Below, in pieces: positions 34,515 through 45,060 of a stretch of DNA of 64,000 nucleotides. The notes beneath the pieces are model-generated. The model did not search any database, was not told the origin of the DNA, and saw only the letters and a list, made by a program, of their open reading frames with translations. Made by a program: the position numbers and the translations under genes. This DNA is from Cynocephalus volans. Its lineage: Eukaryota > Chordata > Mammalia > Dermoptera > Cynocephalidae. The stretch spans positions 46,797,427 to 46,861,426 of the forward strand of contig NC_084472.1 in NCBI RefSeq assembly GCF_027409185.1, read 5' to 3'. Position 1 is the stretch's first letter. Each line of letters starts with the position of its first letter.

Positions 34515-34625
34515 AATTTTCAGTTAATAGCACTTACCAAGTATCTAGCCTGTGCAATATTCTGGAAATTCAAAGGTCGCTGCTCTCAGATGGTGTTGTC
34601 TGGTAGAGGATCATAGCAACCATGT
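34515..34625 (-). mobile_element. L2 LINE 3' end, antisense
   Basis: 'cagttaatagcacttaccaa', 'gtatctagcctgtgcaatat' and 'gctgctctcagatggtg' are reversed L2 3' end blocks. Confidence 0.55.
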
Positions 34626-34749
34626 GCTAGCATGACCCAAGGAGAGAGAGCGGAAGGAATACATGGCACAGGCTGGGTGGTACTCAGCTTGACTAAGGAC
34701 TCTTGAGACATCTTCCTGGGCATATTCATTATGTATTTGGATACATTGT

Positions 34750-34875
34750 TTGCAATGAAATATTTCAGATTTATAAAAAATTATACAGAATAAAATAATG
34801 GATACCTATGTACCCACCACCTGAATTAAGAAACAAAAACGAAAAACGCACATGAAGTCCCTTGTGTAACCATTC
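34750..34875 (-). mobile_element. L1M 3' end fragment, antisense
   Basis: 'ttatacagaataaaataatg', 'cctatgtacccaccacctga' and 'ccattcctgcc' resemble the antisense 3' region of old L1. Confidence 0.5.
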
Positions 34876-34879
34876 CTGC

Positions 34880-35825
34880 CTGAGACATCTCAGTGAGTTT
34901 TCACTTGTCTTTAAAATCTTAGGGGAGATGACTTCTTACTGGACCTAAACACTTGTGGGCCCCTGGATGGATTAGGACCGTGATGAGCAAGAGGGCTATG
35001 AGATAAGGAGGGTTAGTCCCCAAAATACCTAACTGGAGAAACCTCTCCCTTTAAAAATAGAGTCTTGTTCTACATCTCAGAAGCTGGGGATCAGGAGACC
35101 TCCTGCCTAACGCTCAAGCTGGGGACTTGATTTCTCTGAGAGGCCGAGTGTTTGCAATAATCCGGGGTAGAAATAAGGAGCACTTAGTCACCCCCTAAGC
35201 AGGCCTAAGCTGCTTATCTATGTTAGAAAATAGGAACTTTCAAAGGAACAATTGTCTCTCTTTGAAGAAACTGTCGGCAGAAAAGCTTTTAAAAATAATT
35301 TCCTTGAGAAATGCATAATGCTCTTATGCAGAACTCTCCGACATTGCTGTTTAGCAGCCTCTTCGATTTATATGAGTTCTGGAATATGAAGCATTTCTTG
35401 TGCAGACACAGAAAATAGCTTGCTTATCACACTGTGCCTGTCAGCCCTGGCGCAGTGGTTGTGTGGGAGAGGCCGGTTCTGTGTGATGTGTATGTGCTGC
35501 TGAGACCTGGGCCTTTAGAAGTCCTGGTGCTTAAGGGTTTAAAAAGGAGTGGATGGGTTAGCAGGATATTTCTTCTAGCAATCTGCTGCCTTTCATTCCC
35601 AGAGCTCTGATGGGAAAATAGTTCTGTTAGGTGTTTTGGGCTGGGAAGAGCCTGCCTTGGAGATTCCACTGGAAGGTTACAATGATCCTGATAACGCGGA
35701 CCTCCCATTTTTAGCTGTTGTAATCTGCAGCAGGGATGCTGCTGGAGGGTTCCAGAAAGATTCAGCTGGTCTGAGGATCTATGGTAGGTTTGATCATTTG
35801 GCTAAATTCTACAAAACTCTGGTGA
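34880..35825. other. No recognised feature
   Basis: Non-repeat-looking sequence. 35,230-35,440 might be conserved non-coding DNA, but nothing proves it here. Confidence 0.4.
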
Positions 35826-35831
35826 AAATAA

Positions 35832-36080
35832 TAGCAGCCTACTATTATAGAGCACTTACTATGTAAGCATATACAATGTATTGAGCCATTTTTTAAAAAA
35901 CACATTATCATGTTGATTCTTATACCAAACCCTATTAAGTAGGTTTTTATTATTCCCCATTTTAAAGATGAAGAAGAGGTTAAATAACATGCCTAGGGCC
36001 ACACAGCCTAGAAGTAGCAGGGCTGGGGTTTGAACCTAGGTCAATTTGACTTCCAAGTCTGTGTTCTTTTCACTTTGCCA
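35832..36080 (-). mobile_element. MIR SINE, nearly full length, antisense
   Basis: Almost the whole MIR is seen reversed: 'tatagagcacttactatgta', 'ccccattttaaagatgaaga', 'gggccacacagcctagaagt', 'gcagggctggggtttgaacc', 'caagtctgtgttcttttc'. Confidence 0.85.
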
Positions 36081-36082
36081 GT

Positions 36083-36246
36083 GATTCCCTCATTAGCGTG
36101 CCTACGAATCGCCTGAGTGTGATTAAAAAATCAGATACCTGGTCTCTCTCCCTTTGGGATTCTGATTTATCAGGTCTGGAGTGGGGTTGCATTTTTAATG
36201 TGCATTTTTAATATACTCCAAAGGTAATTTTGATGCAGGTGGTTGA
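36083..36246 (+). mobile_element. MER5A hAT-Charlie MITE
   Basis: 'gattctgatttatcaggtct', 'ggagtggggttgcatttt' and 'ggtaattttgatgcaggtgg' match MER5A. It lies between MIR and an LTR. Confidence 0.65.
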
Positions 36247-36251
36247 AGTAC

Positions 36252-36648
36252 TGTCTTAATCCATTTGTGCTGCTATAACAAAATACCATAAACTGGATAA
36301 TTTATGAACAGTAGAAATTCATTTCTCACAGTTCTGGAATTGGGAAGTCCAAGGTGCTGGGAGGACTGGTGTCTGGTGAGGGCTGCTCTCTGCTTCTGAG
36401 GTGGTGCTTTGTTGCTGCATCCTCCGGAGAGGAGGAATGTTGTGTCCTCACATGGTGGAAGGGATGGAAGGGTGAGGGAGGGCGTCCTTCAACCTAGAGC
36501 CCTTTTGAAAGGGCACTAATCCCATTCATTATGGCAAAGCCCCCATGACTTAATCACCTCTCAAAGGCCATACCTCTTCACACTGTTGCATTAGAGATTA
36601 AGTTTTAACATGAATTTTGGAGGGAACACCATCATTCAAACCATTACA
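36252..36648 (-). mobile_element. MaLR LTR (MST/MLT1A-like), minus
   Basis: Complete solo LTR. In plus reading it starts 'tgtcttaatccatttgtgct' and ends 'attcaaaccattaca'. A perfect 5-bp TSD AGTAC lies at 36,247-36,251 and 36,649-36,653. Internal 'cccatgacttaatcacctct' is the reversed MaLR block. Confidence 0.9.
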
Positions 36649-36656
36649 AGTACCAT

Positions 36657-37056
36657 TATTATAGACTGAATGTTTGTGTTCCTTCCAAAATTCATATGTT
36701 GAAACTCAAAACCCAATGTGATGATATTAGGAGGTGGGGCCTTTGGGAGGTGATTGAGCCATGAAGTTGGAAGCCTCATAAAAGAAACTTCAGATTAGTC
36801 TAATTAGACCAGTGGTGGAATTAGTGCCCTTATAAAAGAGAACCCAGAGAGCTCCCTCACCCCTTCCACCACATGAGGATGCAGGGAAAAGGCAGCAGTC
36901 TGTGAACCAGGAAGTAGATCTTTACCAGACACTGAATCTGCTGGCACCTTGATCTTGGACTTCCCAGCCTCCAGATATATGAGATACAATATTCCTTTGT
37001 TTATAAGCCACCCAGTCTATGGTATTCTGTTATAGCAGCCTGAATGGACTAAGACA
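36657..37056 (+). mobile_element. MaLR LTR (MST/MLT1A-like), plus
   Basis: It starts 'tattatagactgaatgtttg' and ends 'ggactaagaca'. It contains 'ggtggggcctttgggaggtg', 'attagtgcccttataaaag', 'ccttgatcttggacttccc' and 'gccacccagtctatgg'. It sits 8 bp from the preceding LTR in opposite orientation. Its own TSD is not clear. Confidence 0.9.
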
Positions 37057-37059
37057 ATA

Positions 37060-38455
37060 ACACTTTTAGAAATACTGGAATGTGGCTATGCCAGTGGTCA
37101 AGCCATTTTCTGGGCATCTGTAGCCACTCAGGAGCAGAGAATCTATCACAGAAAATGGGTTGTTAACTCAGAAGGGTAAACTTCCTTGTCCAGAAGACCC
37201 ATCAGGGGTGGGCTCCAGCTTCCTCGATGGTTTGGGTTCCAGGGCAGGGTTGGCACAAGTGTGTGCCCTCAGCCTGGGCTTCTGGATCTGCTGAAGAGAA
37301 GACTGAAGGCCCAGGTGTTTTCCGGAATTTCTCTGCTGTTCATTCAATCAGAGGCTCTGGGTACAGCCAATGAGATGAGGGTTTCCTTGTCCTCCCTGCA
37401 CCCCATTTGTCTCAGCTTCAATCCATGTATCATAATTGGTTGGGACTGAACTGATTTGAACAGGATATATGACCCCATTTCTTGGTGACACACTTCCAAT
37501 GGCACATGCTCCAATCCTCACTGGGGAGCCAGGGGGACTGTTTCTACCATAGAACAAGGCCTACAAGGATGCAAATCAACCCTTCTAGGTCTGGCACAAA
37601 GTGAACTCTTGGTAAATACCAATTGCATGATTTCTCCTTAAGAAACAATTTTAGCAGATCATAGTGTCCACCAGCCCTCACCCCAAGCATGTGGGAACAA
37701 TCCAATTGGCAGGGGTCCCCATCTTCCCTTCTTCTGTCCTCTTCTGCTTCATAGCACTAGCCCTTATTTTCTTCCTCAATGCAGAGAGTCCTTGTGCTCA
37801 TGGAGGATGCTCTTGGGGATGGGGGTCAGGACAGAAGGATAGAAGTACTCTCATGTAGCACCTGTATACTAGTTGGTTTTTACCCTGGCATGTAGAAAAT
37901 GTGGCTGCAAAGCCACGATTGAGAAGATCTGGAGACTTAGAAAATTTCTAGTCAAAACTGTCTAAATTGTGTCTAATTTCCAGAAGACCTTGAGGTCAAA
38001 AGATTTGTCAGCTAACTCAAGATAAAATGTCCATTATTTACTGTGCTGTCCTGGGGCACAGGAAGAGAGCATGAGAAAAAGAGACAATAACCTCACACGA
38101 GTATTTCAGGAAGTGATGGCATATAAGACAGCTGGCAGGAAATGATGGGGGAGTAAGGCATATGTTTGAGGCATTCAAATCAGAGACCTCAGGAGGATTA
38201 GCCTGTAATTATTCTGTTATGGGCCCTGCTGCAATGTCCCAGGCAAGTTAAGCATTTCCAGTTGAAGTTGGTCATGTTGGATCTGAGCTGAGCCTGTGGA
38301 TCCTGGATGCAGTGGTAACCTCTGTAGCCATCTGCTGAGAGAGATTCCTGGCTGCACAGGAATCTCCTCCTAAAAGTGGCTTTTCTTTGGCACTCAGGTA
38401 ATGTGGGTCCCCAGTCGGTACCTTGTAGGTCTTCCAAGCAATTTTCAATGCACTA
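37060..38455. other. No clear gene; small L2 end inside
   Basis: Unassigned except a short L2 3' end in sense near 37,585-37,630 ('ggtctggcacaaagtgaact', 'cttggtaaatacc'). Confidence 0.4.
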
Positions 38456-38460
38456 GAGCA

Positions 38461-38692
38461 AATGGTTCTTGTCTGGGCTGATTTTTGTGCCCCCAACTCT
38501 CAAGTGAAAATTTGGCAATGTCTGGAGATATTTTTGGTTGTCATAACTGGAGGGAGGGGGTGATGTTGTTACTGGCATCTAGTGGGTAGAGGCCAGGGAT
38601 GCTGCTAAACATCCTACAATGCACAGGACAATCCCCCACAGCAAAGAATTATTCAATCCAAACAGCAGTGCTGAGATTGAGAAATACTGTAC
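38461..38692 (+). mobile_element. MER20 hAT-Charlie DNA transposon
   Basis: MER20 is nearly full length: 'atttggcaatgtctggagat', 'tactggcatctagtgggtag', 'aggccagggatgctgctaaa', 'catcctacaatgcacaggac', 'ccccacagcaaagaattatt' and the end 'gagattgagaaatactgt'. MER20 is a eutherian element. Some copies are known to act as enhancers in endometrial stromal cells. Whether this copy does is unknown. Confidence 0.9.
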
Positions 38693-38699
38693 CAGCAGA

Positions 38700-39095
38700 A
38701 GCCCTTTGGAAGATAAGCACACATTTCATATGCCTGGGCAGTGGGGACAGGTGAGTGGCTGCACTCGGGACTTGTGTGGGAGTCTGCCTCCTCAGTCAGG
38801 GGCCTCGGAAGCAGTTTTGAACTCTAGCTGTGATACATAAATCCAGTGATGGGAAGTAGCCCTGTTTCCCATTTTCCTTCAAGGATAAGAAAGGAAAATG
38901 GCAGTCCAACCTGCCCCACTCCTTTACCATAGGTGCCCCTGAAGAAGGGAATGTATCCCATGGGTGGGCTGTAGACAGGTTGTGCTTGGGGCTAGGAATG
39001 GCCACCTTTTGTCTTTATGTTCCTTCCTGGAGAAGGTCCTTAGCCTGCAAGGTTCACAGGGAGAGAAAAGGGGGGGGCAGGTATGTTTTGGTCAT
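38700..39095. other. No recognised feature
   Basis: Nothing I can name. A G7-8 run lies near 39,070 just right of this stretch. Confidence 0.45.
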
Positions 39096-39097
39096 AT

Positions 39098-39172
39098 TTG
39101 TTTTCACAGCTTCTAGCACAGAGGTTGACATGCACAGGACACTCTTTAAATATCTGTTGAACAAATGAATGA
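39098..39172 (+). mobile_element. L2 LINE 3' terminus
   Basis: 'ttctagcacagaggttgaca', 'ctctttaaatatctgttgaa' and 'caaatgaatga' form the L2 end. Confidence 0.7.
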
Positions 39173-39299
39173 AAGGATGTTTTACTGAACTTGAATAGTT
39201 CTTAGATGTTCCTTACTCTAGACTCTGAGAGCAGCTCCTGGTCAAAGAGGAGGGAGGTGCCTGGAGAAGGGCATAGGAGCATCCTACTTCCAGCCAATG

Positions 39300-39600
39300 T
39301 AGGGTTGGTCAAGTGGTTTAACCCCTGTGAGCTTCTGTTTTCTATCTGTAAGTTAGAGATTAATAGCAGTTCTTTACTTAATTAATAAGGTTTTAGAGGA
39401 TTGCATAAAACAATGCATGATGAGTAAAGATGTTCACAAGATTTTTCCAAGAAGCCTGTACTTGAAGGGTCAGAAGGAAGGCTAAACACGCAAAAATAGA
39501 ACAACGTAGGTGTCATAGTAGAAATATAAATGAGAGAGTATATGAAAACACCTCGCATATTGCCTGGAACTTGGGAGGGGTTCAATAAATATTAGTTCCC
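39300..39600 (+). mobile_element. MIR SINE split by about 120 bp
   Basis: The left half (39,300-39,425) has the 'gcttctgttttctatctgta' block and 'aggattgcataaaac'. The right end (39,545-39,600) has 'atattgcctggaacttggga' and 'caataaatattagttccc'. The sequence between is not MIR and suggests an insertion. Confidence 0.65.
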
Positions 39601-39639
39601 TTCTTATGAAAAATGCTGTGGAACTACAGAAGAGAAATG

Positions 39640-40360
39640 GACATGGGAGGAAAGTAGGTATACATTTTGAGCAATAGCAGGAGGAAGTTAAAGAGTTTAC
39701 ATTTGACGGCCTCTATTTATTCCATGCAATAGAGGACAGTTTTACTTCTAGAGGGAGGGAAGGAAATGGGGACAAGATTTGGATGGGGGAGGGGTGGAGA
39801 GAGTTTGGGAAGTTGACCTGGGAAATGGGAAAAGCAATCAAATGGGAATGAGAATTCACATGCAAAGACACAGCAAAGATTGAAATTACAGTTTTTTTTT
39901 TTCTAAAGAAGTACATAGGCCTTTTTTCTAGTTTTCTCCTGCATTATGGATCCATGGTTGAAAGAGGCAGCCCTTGTGCAAGGTAGGCACAAGGGCTGTC
40001 AAGACAGCAGGGACATTGACAGTATCGCTGAGGGCACAGGTAGATTAGTGGGGTCCACTGTGGTTGGAAAGGACTGTGGATCCAGGAGGTGGGTAGCAGA
40101 TTAGAGGAAGGAGGTAGAGAGCAGGCAAATGAGAAGGGCGGGACACCAGGCTCAGACAAGGGCATTGCAGAGTTTGCTATTTTACAGGAGTAAAAAGTCC
40201 TGGGTGCTAAGATGTTCCACAGCAAGGCTGTGTGAATGGCTTGCTGAGGAGAAGTGAAGGTCCTTGGAGAAGAAGAGATTGACCCTCTGTGGACACTGAT
40301 GTTGCCCCAGGTGATGGCAGGAGGTGGGGCAGACTGGAAATAGAACCATGTGGAAAATCC
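39640..40360 (-). mobile_element. Possible L2 internal fragment, antisense
   Basis: Purine-rich sequence with the style of antisense L2 coding region ('gaggaaggaggtagagagc'). The match is loose and the call tentative. The 162-codon antisense ORF here shows no conserved domain. Confidence 0.35.
39966..40000. repeat. Perfect 12-bp hairpin
   Basis: 'cagcccttgtgc' (39,968-39,979) is the exact reverse complement of 'gcacaagggctg' (39,987-39,998), with a 7-nt loop. A G-T then a G-C pair extend the stem. Confidence 0.85.
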
Positions 40361-40368
40361 TTGACAAT

Positions 40369-40852
40369 TGTTATGGATTGAACTATGCTCCCCGACAAGA
40401 TGTGTTGAAGTCCTAAGTGCCTGTACCTGCATATAAGGATGTGACCTTATATGGAAATAGGGTCATTGCAGGTGCAATTAGTTCAGCTAAGGTAAGGTCA
40501 TACTGGAGTAGGCAGGCCCTTAATGCAACGTAACTGCATCTTTATAAGAGAAAATGCCATATGAAGATACAGAGATCCACAGTGAGAAAACAACCATATG
40601 GTGACACAGGCAGAGACTGGAGTGATGCACCCACAAGCCAAGGAATGTGAAGGATTGCTGGCAAACATCACAAGCAAGGAAGAGGCAAGGAAGGATTCTT
40701 CCCTATCAGTTTCAGAGGGAGCATTACCCTTGAATTTGGACTTGAGCCTCCAGAACTAGACTTGAGCTCCCAGAACTGTAAGAGAATAAATTTCTATTTT
40801 AAGCCAACTAATTTGTAGAGCTTTGTTATAACAGCCCTAGGAAACTAACACA
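40369..40852 (+). mobile_element. MLT1-type MaLR LTR (MLT1B/C-like)
   Basis: It starts 'tgttatggattgaactatgc' and ends 'ggaaactaacaca'. Internal 'gtgaccttatatggaaatag', 'ggtcatactggagtaggc', 'gccaaggaatgtgaaggatt', 'gctggcaaacatcacaagc' and 'gccaactaatttgtag' match MLT1. A 'cctccagaactagacttgag' segment is partly repeated ('cttgagctcccagaactg'), a small internal duplication. Confidence 0.85.
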
Positions 40853-40854
40853 CC

Positions 40855-41555
40855 AGTACTCTCCTCTCCCTTGGTCCCATCCTTTAAGGTCTGCTCAACT
40901 CCCAGTTACTGTCAGCTCTTCTGGTCCCACCGACCTCCTCAAAATTCTTACCGCACTTGAAATCTGGCACAATGATGACTAACTTCAGCATGTAATTCCC
41001 ATCTGTTTTATGATTTCCTTCAACTTGATTCAAGATTTGTCTTTACCTAAGGTGTAAGCCCCCGACCTTCCTGAATCTCTCACAAGGCCTAAGGCAGTGC
41101 TCAGCATCTGGTCGTTCTCTGCTCCCCACTTCCGAACATCTTGCTGACAGTAATGTAATGCAGTTTAAACTTGAGCCCTCATTTAGGTCACTTGTGATGC
41201 ACTGGGCCACCACTGTCCTGGTGGGATTTGAATACTGATGGGCTCTCTTTGGCTTATTATGGAAAACTAAAAATTATTTTAAAAAAGTCCAAAAAGTCAT
41301 AATGTTTTTTTTAGACCATGAGAACAATTAAAATATAGGAGTGCTCAACTTTAAGGACATCCCCAATACTAAAGTACACACACAACTGATTAAATAGTAG
41401 GGGTGTGAAGAAAAATCTTTTACTAATACAAGGATTTTCTTTTCAATTTTCAATTGTTTTGTTCCCTAGTGCATTTTTTTTCTTTTTACATAACTAAAAA
41501 AATTTCATTTATCCAATTTTCTGGGTGCGTGTACACTGTATAAAATGAGACACAC
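40855..41555. other. No clear feature; weak L2 traces
   Basis: 41,060-41,115 has L2-like wording ('aaggtgtaagcccccgacc', 'ggcagtgctcagcatctgg') too weak to call. The rest is AT-rich and unassigned. Confidence 0.35.
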
Positions 41556-41559
41556 TTGT

Positions 41560-41800
41560 AGCGAGAATGAACAAAACTTAGAAAAATGAAGAGGCAGAAC
41601 CTTTGTATAAAAGGGTTCTATAAATGATACATGCAGGTCTGTGCATATAATATCTTTGGAAGTTTAGGCAAGAAAATGATACTAGTAATTGTGTCTGGGG
41701 ATGGTATCTAGAGAATTAGGTGTCTGGGGGAGGAAAGAGAGAGAGACTTTTCACTTTATACTATTCTGTGCTGTTTAAATTTTTAAAAATATTGTGCTTA
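41560..41800 (+). mobile_element. L1M 3' end
   Basis: 'gtctggggatggtatctaga', 'gagagacttttcactttata' and 'ctgtgctgtttaaatttttaa' are typical of an old L1 3' untranslated end in sense, followed by a purine-rich tail. Confidence 0.6.
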
Positions 41801-41804
41801 TGAA

Positions 41805-41890
41805 AGACACCCAGAAAGGGAGGAAGGGAGGAAATAAAAGAGGGAGGGAAGGAGAAAGGAAGGAAAGGGGGAAAAGAAATAAAGGAAGTT
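41805..41890. repeat. Purine-only (GGAA/GAAA)-rich tract
   Basis: A G/A tract of about 70-80 bp made of GGAA- and GGGA-type units, almost without pyrimidines. It probably grew from the A-rich tail of the neighbouring L1 end. Confidence 0.85.
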
Positions 41891-41894
41891 GAGA

Positions 41895-42730
41895 CTGGAG
41901 GACAATTAGAAAGCACAGATAAGATTCTTAAAAGGATGAATGGTCTAGGCTTGGATGTGAGGTGGACGCCTGTGCTCGAATGCAGGCAGGGAGCAGTGTG
42001 CAAGCATGTGCACACAGCCACACACACCTTTAATGATCAGCTCTGCTGTGCTTGAAAAAACCACATTCTCATTAGGCTTTTCATGGGACAGGATGATGTC
42101 ATTCCTGACATCAACCCAAGCTGCACAGGCAAGACTTCTCTGATGATGTAATTGCTCCATGTCTGCATCCCAACCCCTCTTCATAGGGAGCCTCGGTCAC
42201 CTGGTCACTCTAAATACCGTGATGTCTTGGCCCTATATACGAGAGTCATTTCCCATGTCATTTTTTTCTGCCTTGTGGTCTTGAACTATGCTTTTCTTTC
42301 TTTCCTTAATGGATTACGTGCAGCAGATAATGGGATAATAACATTTTAGAGCTGGAGGTGACACTGGAAACAATGGGCTCCCTAGGTCTGATAGGGACAC
42401 TGAGAGGGAAATTACTTCAGATCAAGTGCCCCAGAGAATTTACAAGATAGTTATATGGCAGATCTGGGGCTACGTTCTAGGGCTCCTAACTCCTACCCAG
42501 GCTCCTTCCATAATGTCACAGGCGGACATCATATGACACACCTCTTGTAGAGTGATGGACAGGGCAGGGAACATTGGTTGAAATGTTAGGGAGTTGCATC
42601 TTTGCAATTCAGGCAGCAGCAGAATTGAATTATTTACAGACTCTTTTGAGAAGATCATTAGCTTGAATGAATTGGCTAATTCTGTCAAAGGAACAGTTTC
42701 TAGATGTCTTTTTGGTCAATGGTTTAGTTT
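41895..42730. other. No clear gene; one MIR-like trace
   Basis: 42,340-42,480 resembles the ancient SINE seen at 19,200 ('cattttagagctggaggtga', 'ccctaggtctgatagggaca'). The rest is unassigned. Confidence 0.4.
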
Positions 42731-42734
42731 TTAA

Positions 42735-43240
42735 TACTCTTTGGACTGTACTTGTTGCATTCATCCCAACAAGCCCAATGCCTGACACATAGTAGGTGTA
42801 TTCATTTTCTAGCGTTATCACAGAATGCCTGAAACTGGGTAATTTATAAAGAAAAGAAATTTGTTACAGTTTTGGAGGCTGGGAAGCCCAAAGTCAAGGG
42901 AGTACATCTGCTGAGGGTCTTCTTCCTAGTGGGGACTTTCTGCAGAGAGTGGCTCATGGAATCACATGATGACAGGGACAAGAGAGTGCTAACATGCTCT
43001 TTTCTTCTCATTATAAAGCCACTAGCCTGCTCCTCTGATAACCCATTATTCCACTAACCCTTTAATCCATGAATGGATTAATCCATTTATGAGGGCATAG
43101 TCCTCATGGTCCAATCACCTCTTAAAGGCTCCAGCTCTCACTAATGTCACATTAGGGATTAAGTTTCAATGTGAATTTTGGAGGGCATTTCAAACTATAG
43201 CAGTAGGCATCCTAAATTTGTGATGAGTTCATTCACTGCC
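42735..43240 (+). mobile_element. L2 LINE 3' end, split by a MaLR LTR
   Basis: The left part ends 'caatgcctgacacatagtag' and the right part resumes 'gtaggcatcctaaatttgtg' after the LTR. The duplicated 'gtagg' is the LTR target site. Confidence 0.75.
42797..43202 (-). mobile_element. MaLR LTR (MST-like) inserted in L2
   Basis: It starts 'tgtattcattttctagcgtt' and ends 'caaactatagca' in plus reading. A perfect 5-bp TSD GTAGG lies at 42,792-42,796 and 43,203-43,207. Internal 'actgggtaatttataaagaa' is the reversed MaLR 3' part. Confidence 0.9.
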
Positions 43241-44010
43241 TTACCATTTATATGGGATGGAGACATCCAGTCTCTCACCCTGGTTTTACAAACAAACTGA
43301 ATTCATTTTGAAGAAAAATCCAGATAAAAAGAAATGTCAAAAGACAGAGGGAAGGCAGAAACAGGGGCTGTGTGAACCCATCCCCTGGTGTGTGTGCAAT
43401 GAAAAAGAGAGGAAGGGAACTAGAGTTGGCTTGATCTTTTTTGCTTGCAGTGACAGTGAGATGACAGCCTCTCTGAACTGGGTGGCATGGCACTGTTGGG
43501 GGAAAGAATGTAGCTTTGGGGGATGTGGGTAGACAGACAGCAGAGTGGTGTGTTCTGAGGCAGCTTGTGAGAGAAAAGAGCACCAGCTGGGACATAAAAC
43601 AATCCAGGAACCAAGAGTGCATGTTGAAAGGCGTGGAAATTGGCGAGTATGGAGTGGGCACACGTTGGAGAAACACAGGGACTCAGATGCACTGAGAGCT
43701 GCAAGACAGTCGGGTTGGCCACCTCCCTCACTCACGACTCCAAAGCAGCTGAAGAAGACACACTCTTCACTGGCTGATGGTCTGAAGAGATGGTTACAGT
43801 ATCAGGTCTCTGTGGACTGAAGTCACAATCTGAGTTCCCTAGCCATAAAGACTCAGGTACGTCATCATCCTCTTGACTAAGTGAGAATTTTGGAAAAGAT
43901 TGTTGTCCTTCCCCCAGAGAAATATCAACAAGGAACACAGCAGACTCTGTGTGGGAGGGAAGCTTTCCTCTCTAGTCACAGGCCCTCCCCAGAGACTCTG
44001 AGAACCAGCT
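43241..44010. other. No recognised feature
   Basis: Several overlapping ORFs of 90-130 codons occur on both strands. None has a recognisable domain and they overlap each other, so I regard them as chance. Confidence 0.4.
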
Positions 44011-44014
44011 CCTG

Positions 44015-44200
44015 AAGATAGCTTTGCGTTTACCTGGTCTAGCCCTCATTTTATAAATGAAGACTGTGGTGTGAAGGAGAGATCATGACTTTCCTAGGTT
44101 CTCAAAACCAGCAAGAGGTGGAAACAGTGGTCAAAACCTGGTCTTCCTGTTTGAAATTGCATGAACTTCCCAATCCAGCACTGACCACACTACAACCTCT
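44015..44200 (-). mobile_element. MIR-like ancient SINE, antisense
   Basis: 'cattttataaatgaagactg' and 'caagaggtggaaacagtgg' followed by 'aaaacctggtcttcctg' follow the order of an old mammalian SINE. Confidence 0.5.
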
Positions 44201-44864
44201 GCAGGGCACATTGGGGTTCAAAGTCAACGTGTAAACCGTGGTGAACATCAGTGCTGTGCTGCAAAGAATAGTCACTGGGGCCCTTAGCAGGATGACAAAT
44301 TGGGCCATGTTTCCTTGGGTCCTTTCCAAGCCTTCTTTCTTGGTGTCCAGTTTCCTCTCATTCCCCTCCTGTTGTCTCTGGTGTCTGAACACCCAGGGGC
44401 TGTATCCACATGGCCAAGCCTTCCTTCCCGTGAAGTGTTGAGAAGCCAGAAACATCACTTCTTCCTCTGCAACTTGGGGCATGGGTCAGAACTTTGATTT
44501 CTCCCCAGCAGAGCAGACTTCCACTATGTAGTTGGGTGGATCCTGTGACTTGAAGAATTCACCCTGCCATGTGAATAATTTGCATTTAACCTGTACAGCA
44601 TTAAGCCTGTTAACCCAGCTGGCTCATTCACTGGTACCCTGTCCACTTTGCTGGTGTCCCCTTTCTAATCAGCCCCACTCTTGTGTCGGAAGAGCCATGA
44701 AGGAGGAGGCAGCCATTTGGCAAAAGTGATCAACTCCTGATGTAGCTGATGCTGAGGTGGAAGAGAGGAGCCAGCAGCACTAGATTCCTTTCCTACCCAC
44801 TGAGTGTCTGGTGTTCCCTAGCTGTGCCCACCTGCTTTGTATTTATATGCTACTGATGTCCAGT
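44201..44864. other. No recognised feature
   Basis: Unassigned. Short ORFs without domains. Confidence 0.4.
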
Positions 44865-45060
44865 GAATCCTTCCATGAGCAATGTTCTGGGTACTGTATC
44901 CACATTGCCTCTTTTGGTTCTACCAGCCTGAGGTACAGGCATTGTTCCCCACCTAGCAGGCTTACAGGGGCAAGGCACACTGCTAACAAAGGGGCCAGGA
45001 TTTTATCCCAGCTTGAAGTTCACTATGCTTCATACAGCACTGTTCTGCCTCCCCAAACCA
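44865..45060 (-). mobile_element. MIR SINE, antisense, diverged
   Basis: 'agcaatgttctgggtactgt', 'gcttacaggggcaaggcaca' and 'catacagcactgttctgcct' loosely follow reversed MIR. Confidence 0.55.

Noticed and set aside
39944..40432. 162-codon minus-strand ORF
   Set aside because: It runs from the MLT1-like LTR into unassigned DNA, with no conserved domain, and other ORFs overlap it.
43275..43735. Cluster of overlapping 91-133 codon ORFs on both strands
   Set aside because: Mutually overlapping in several frames with no shared motif. Consistent with chance in stop-poor sequence.
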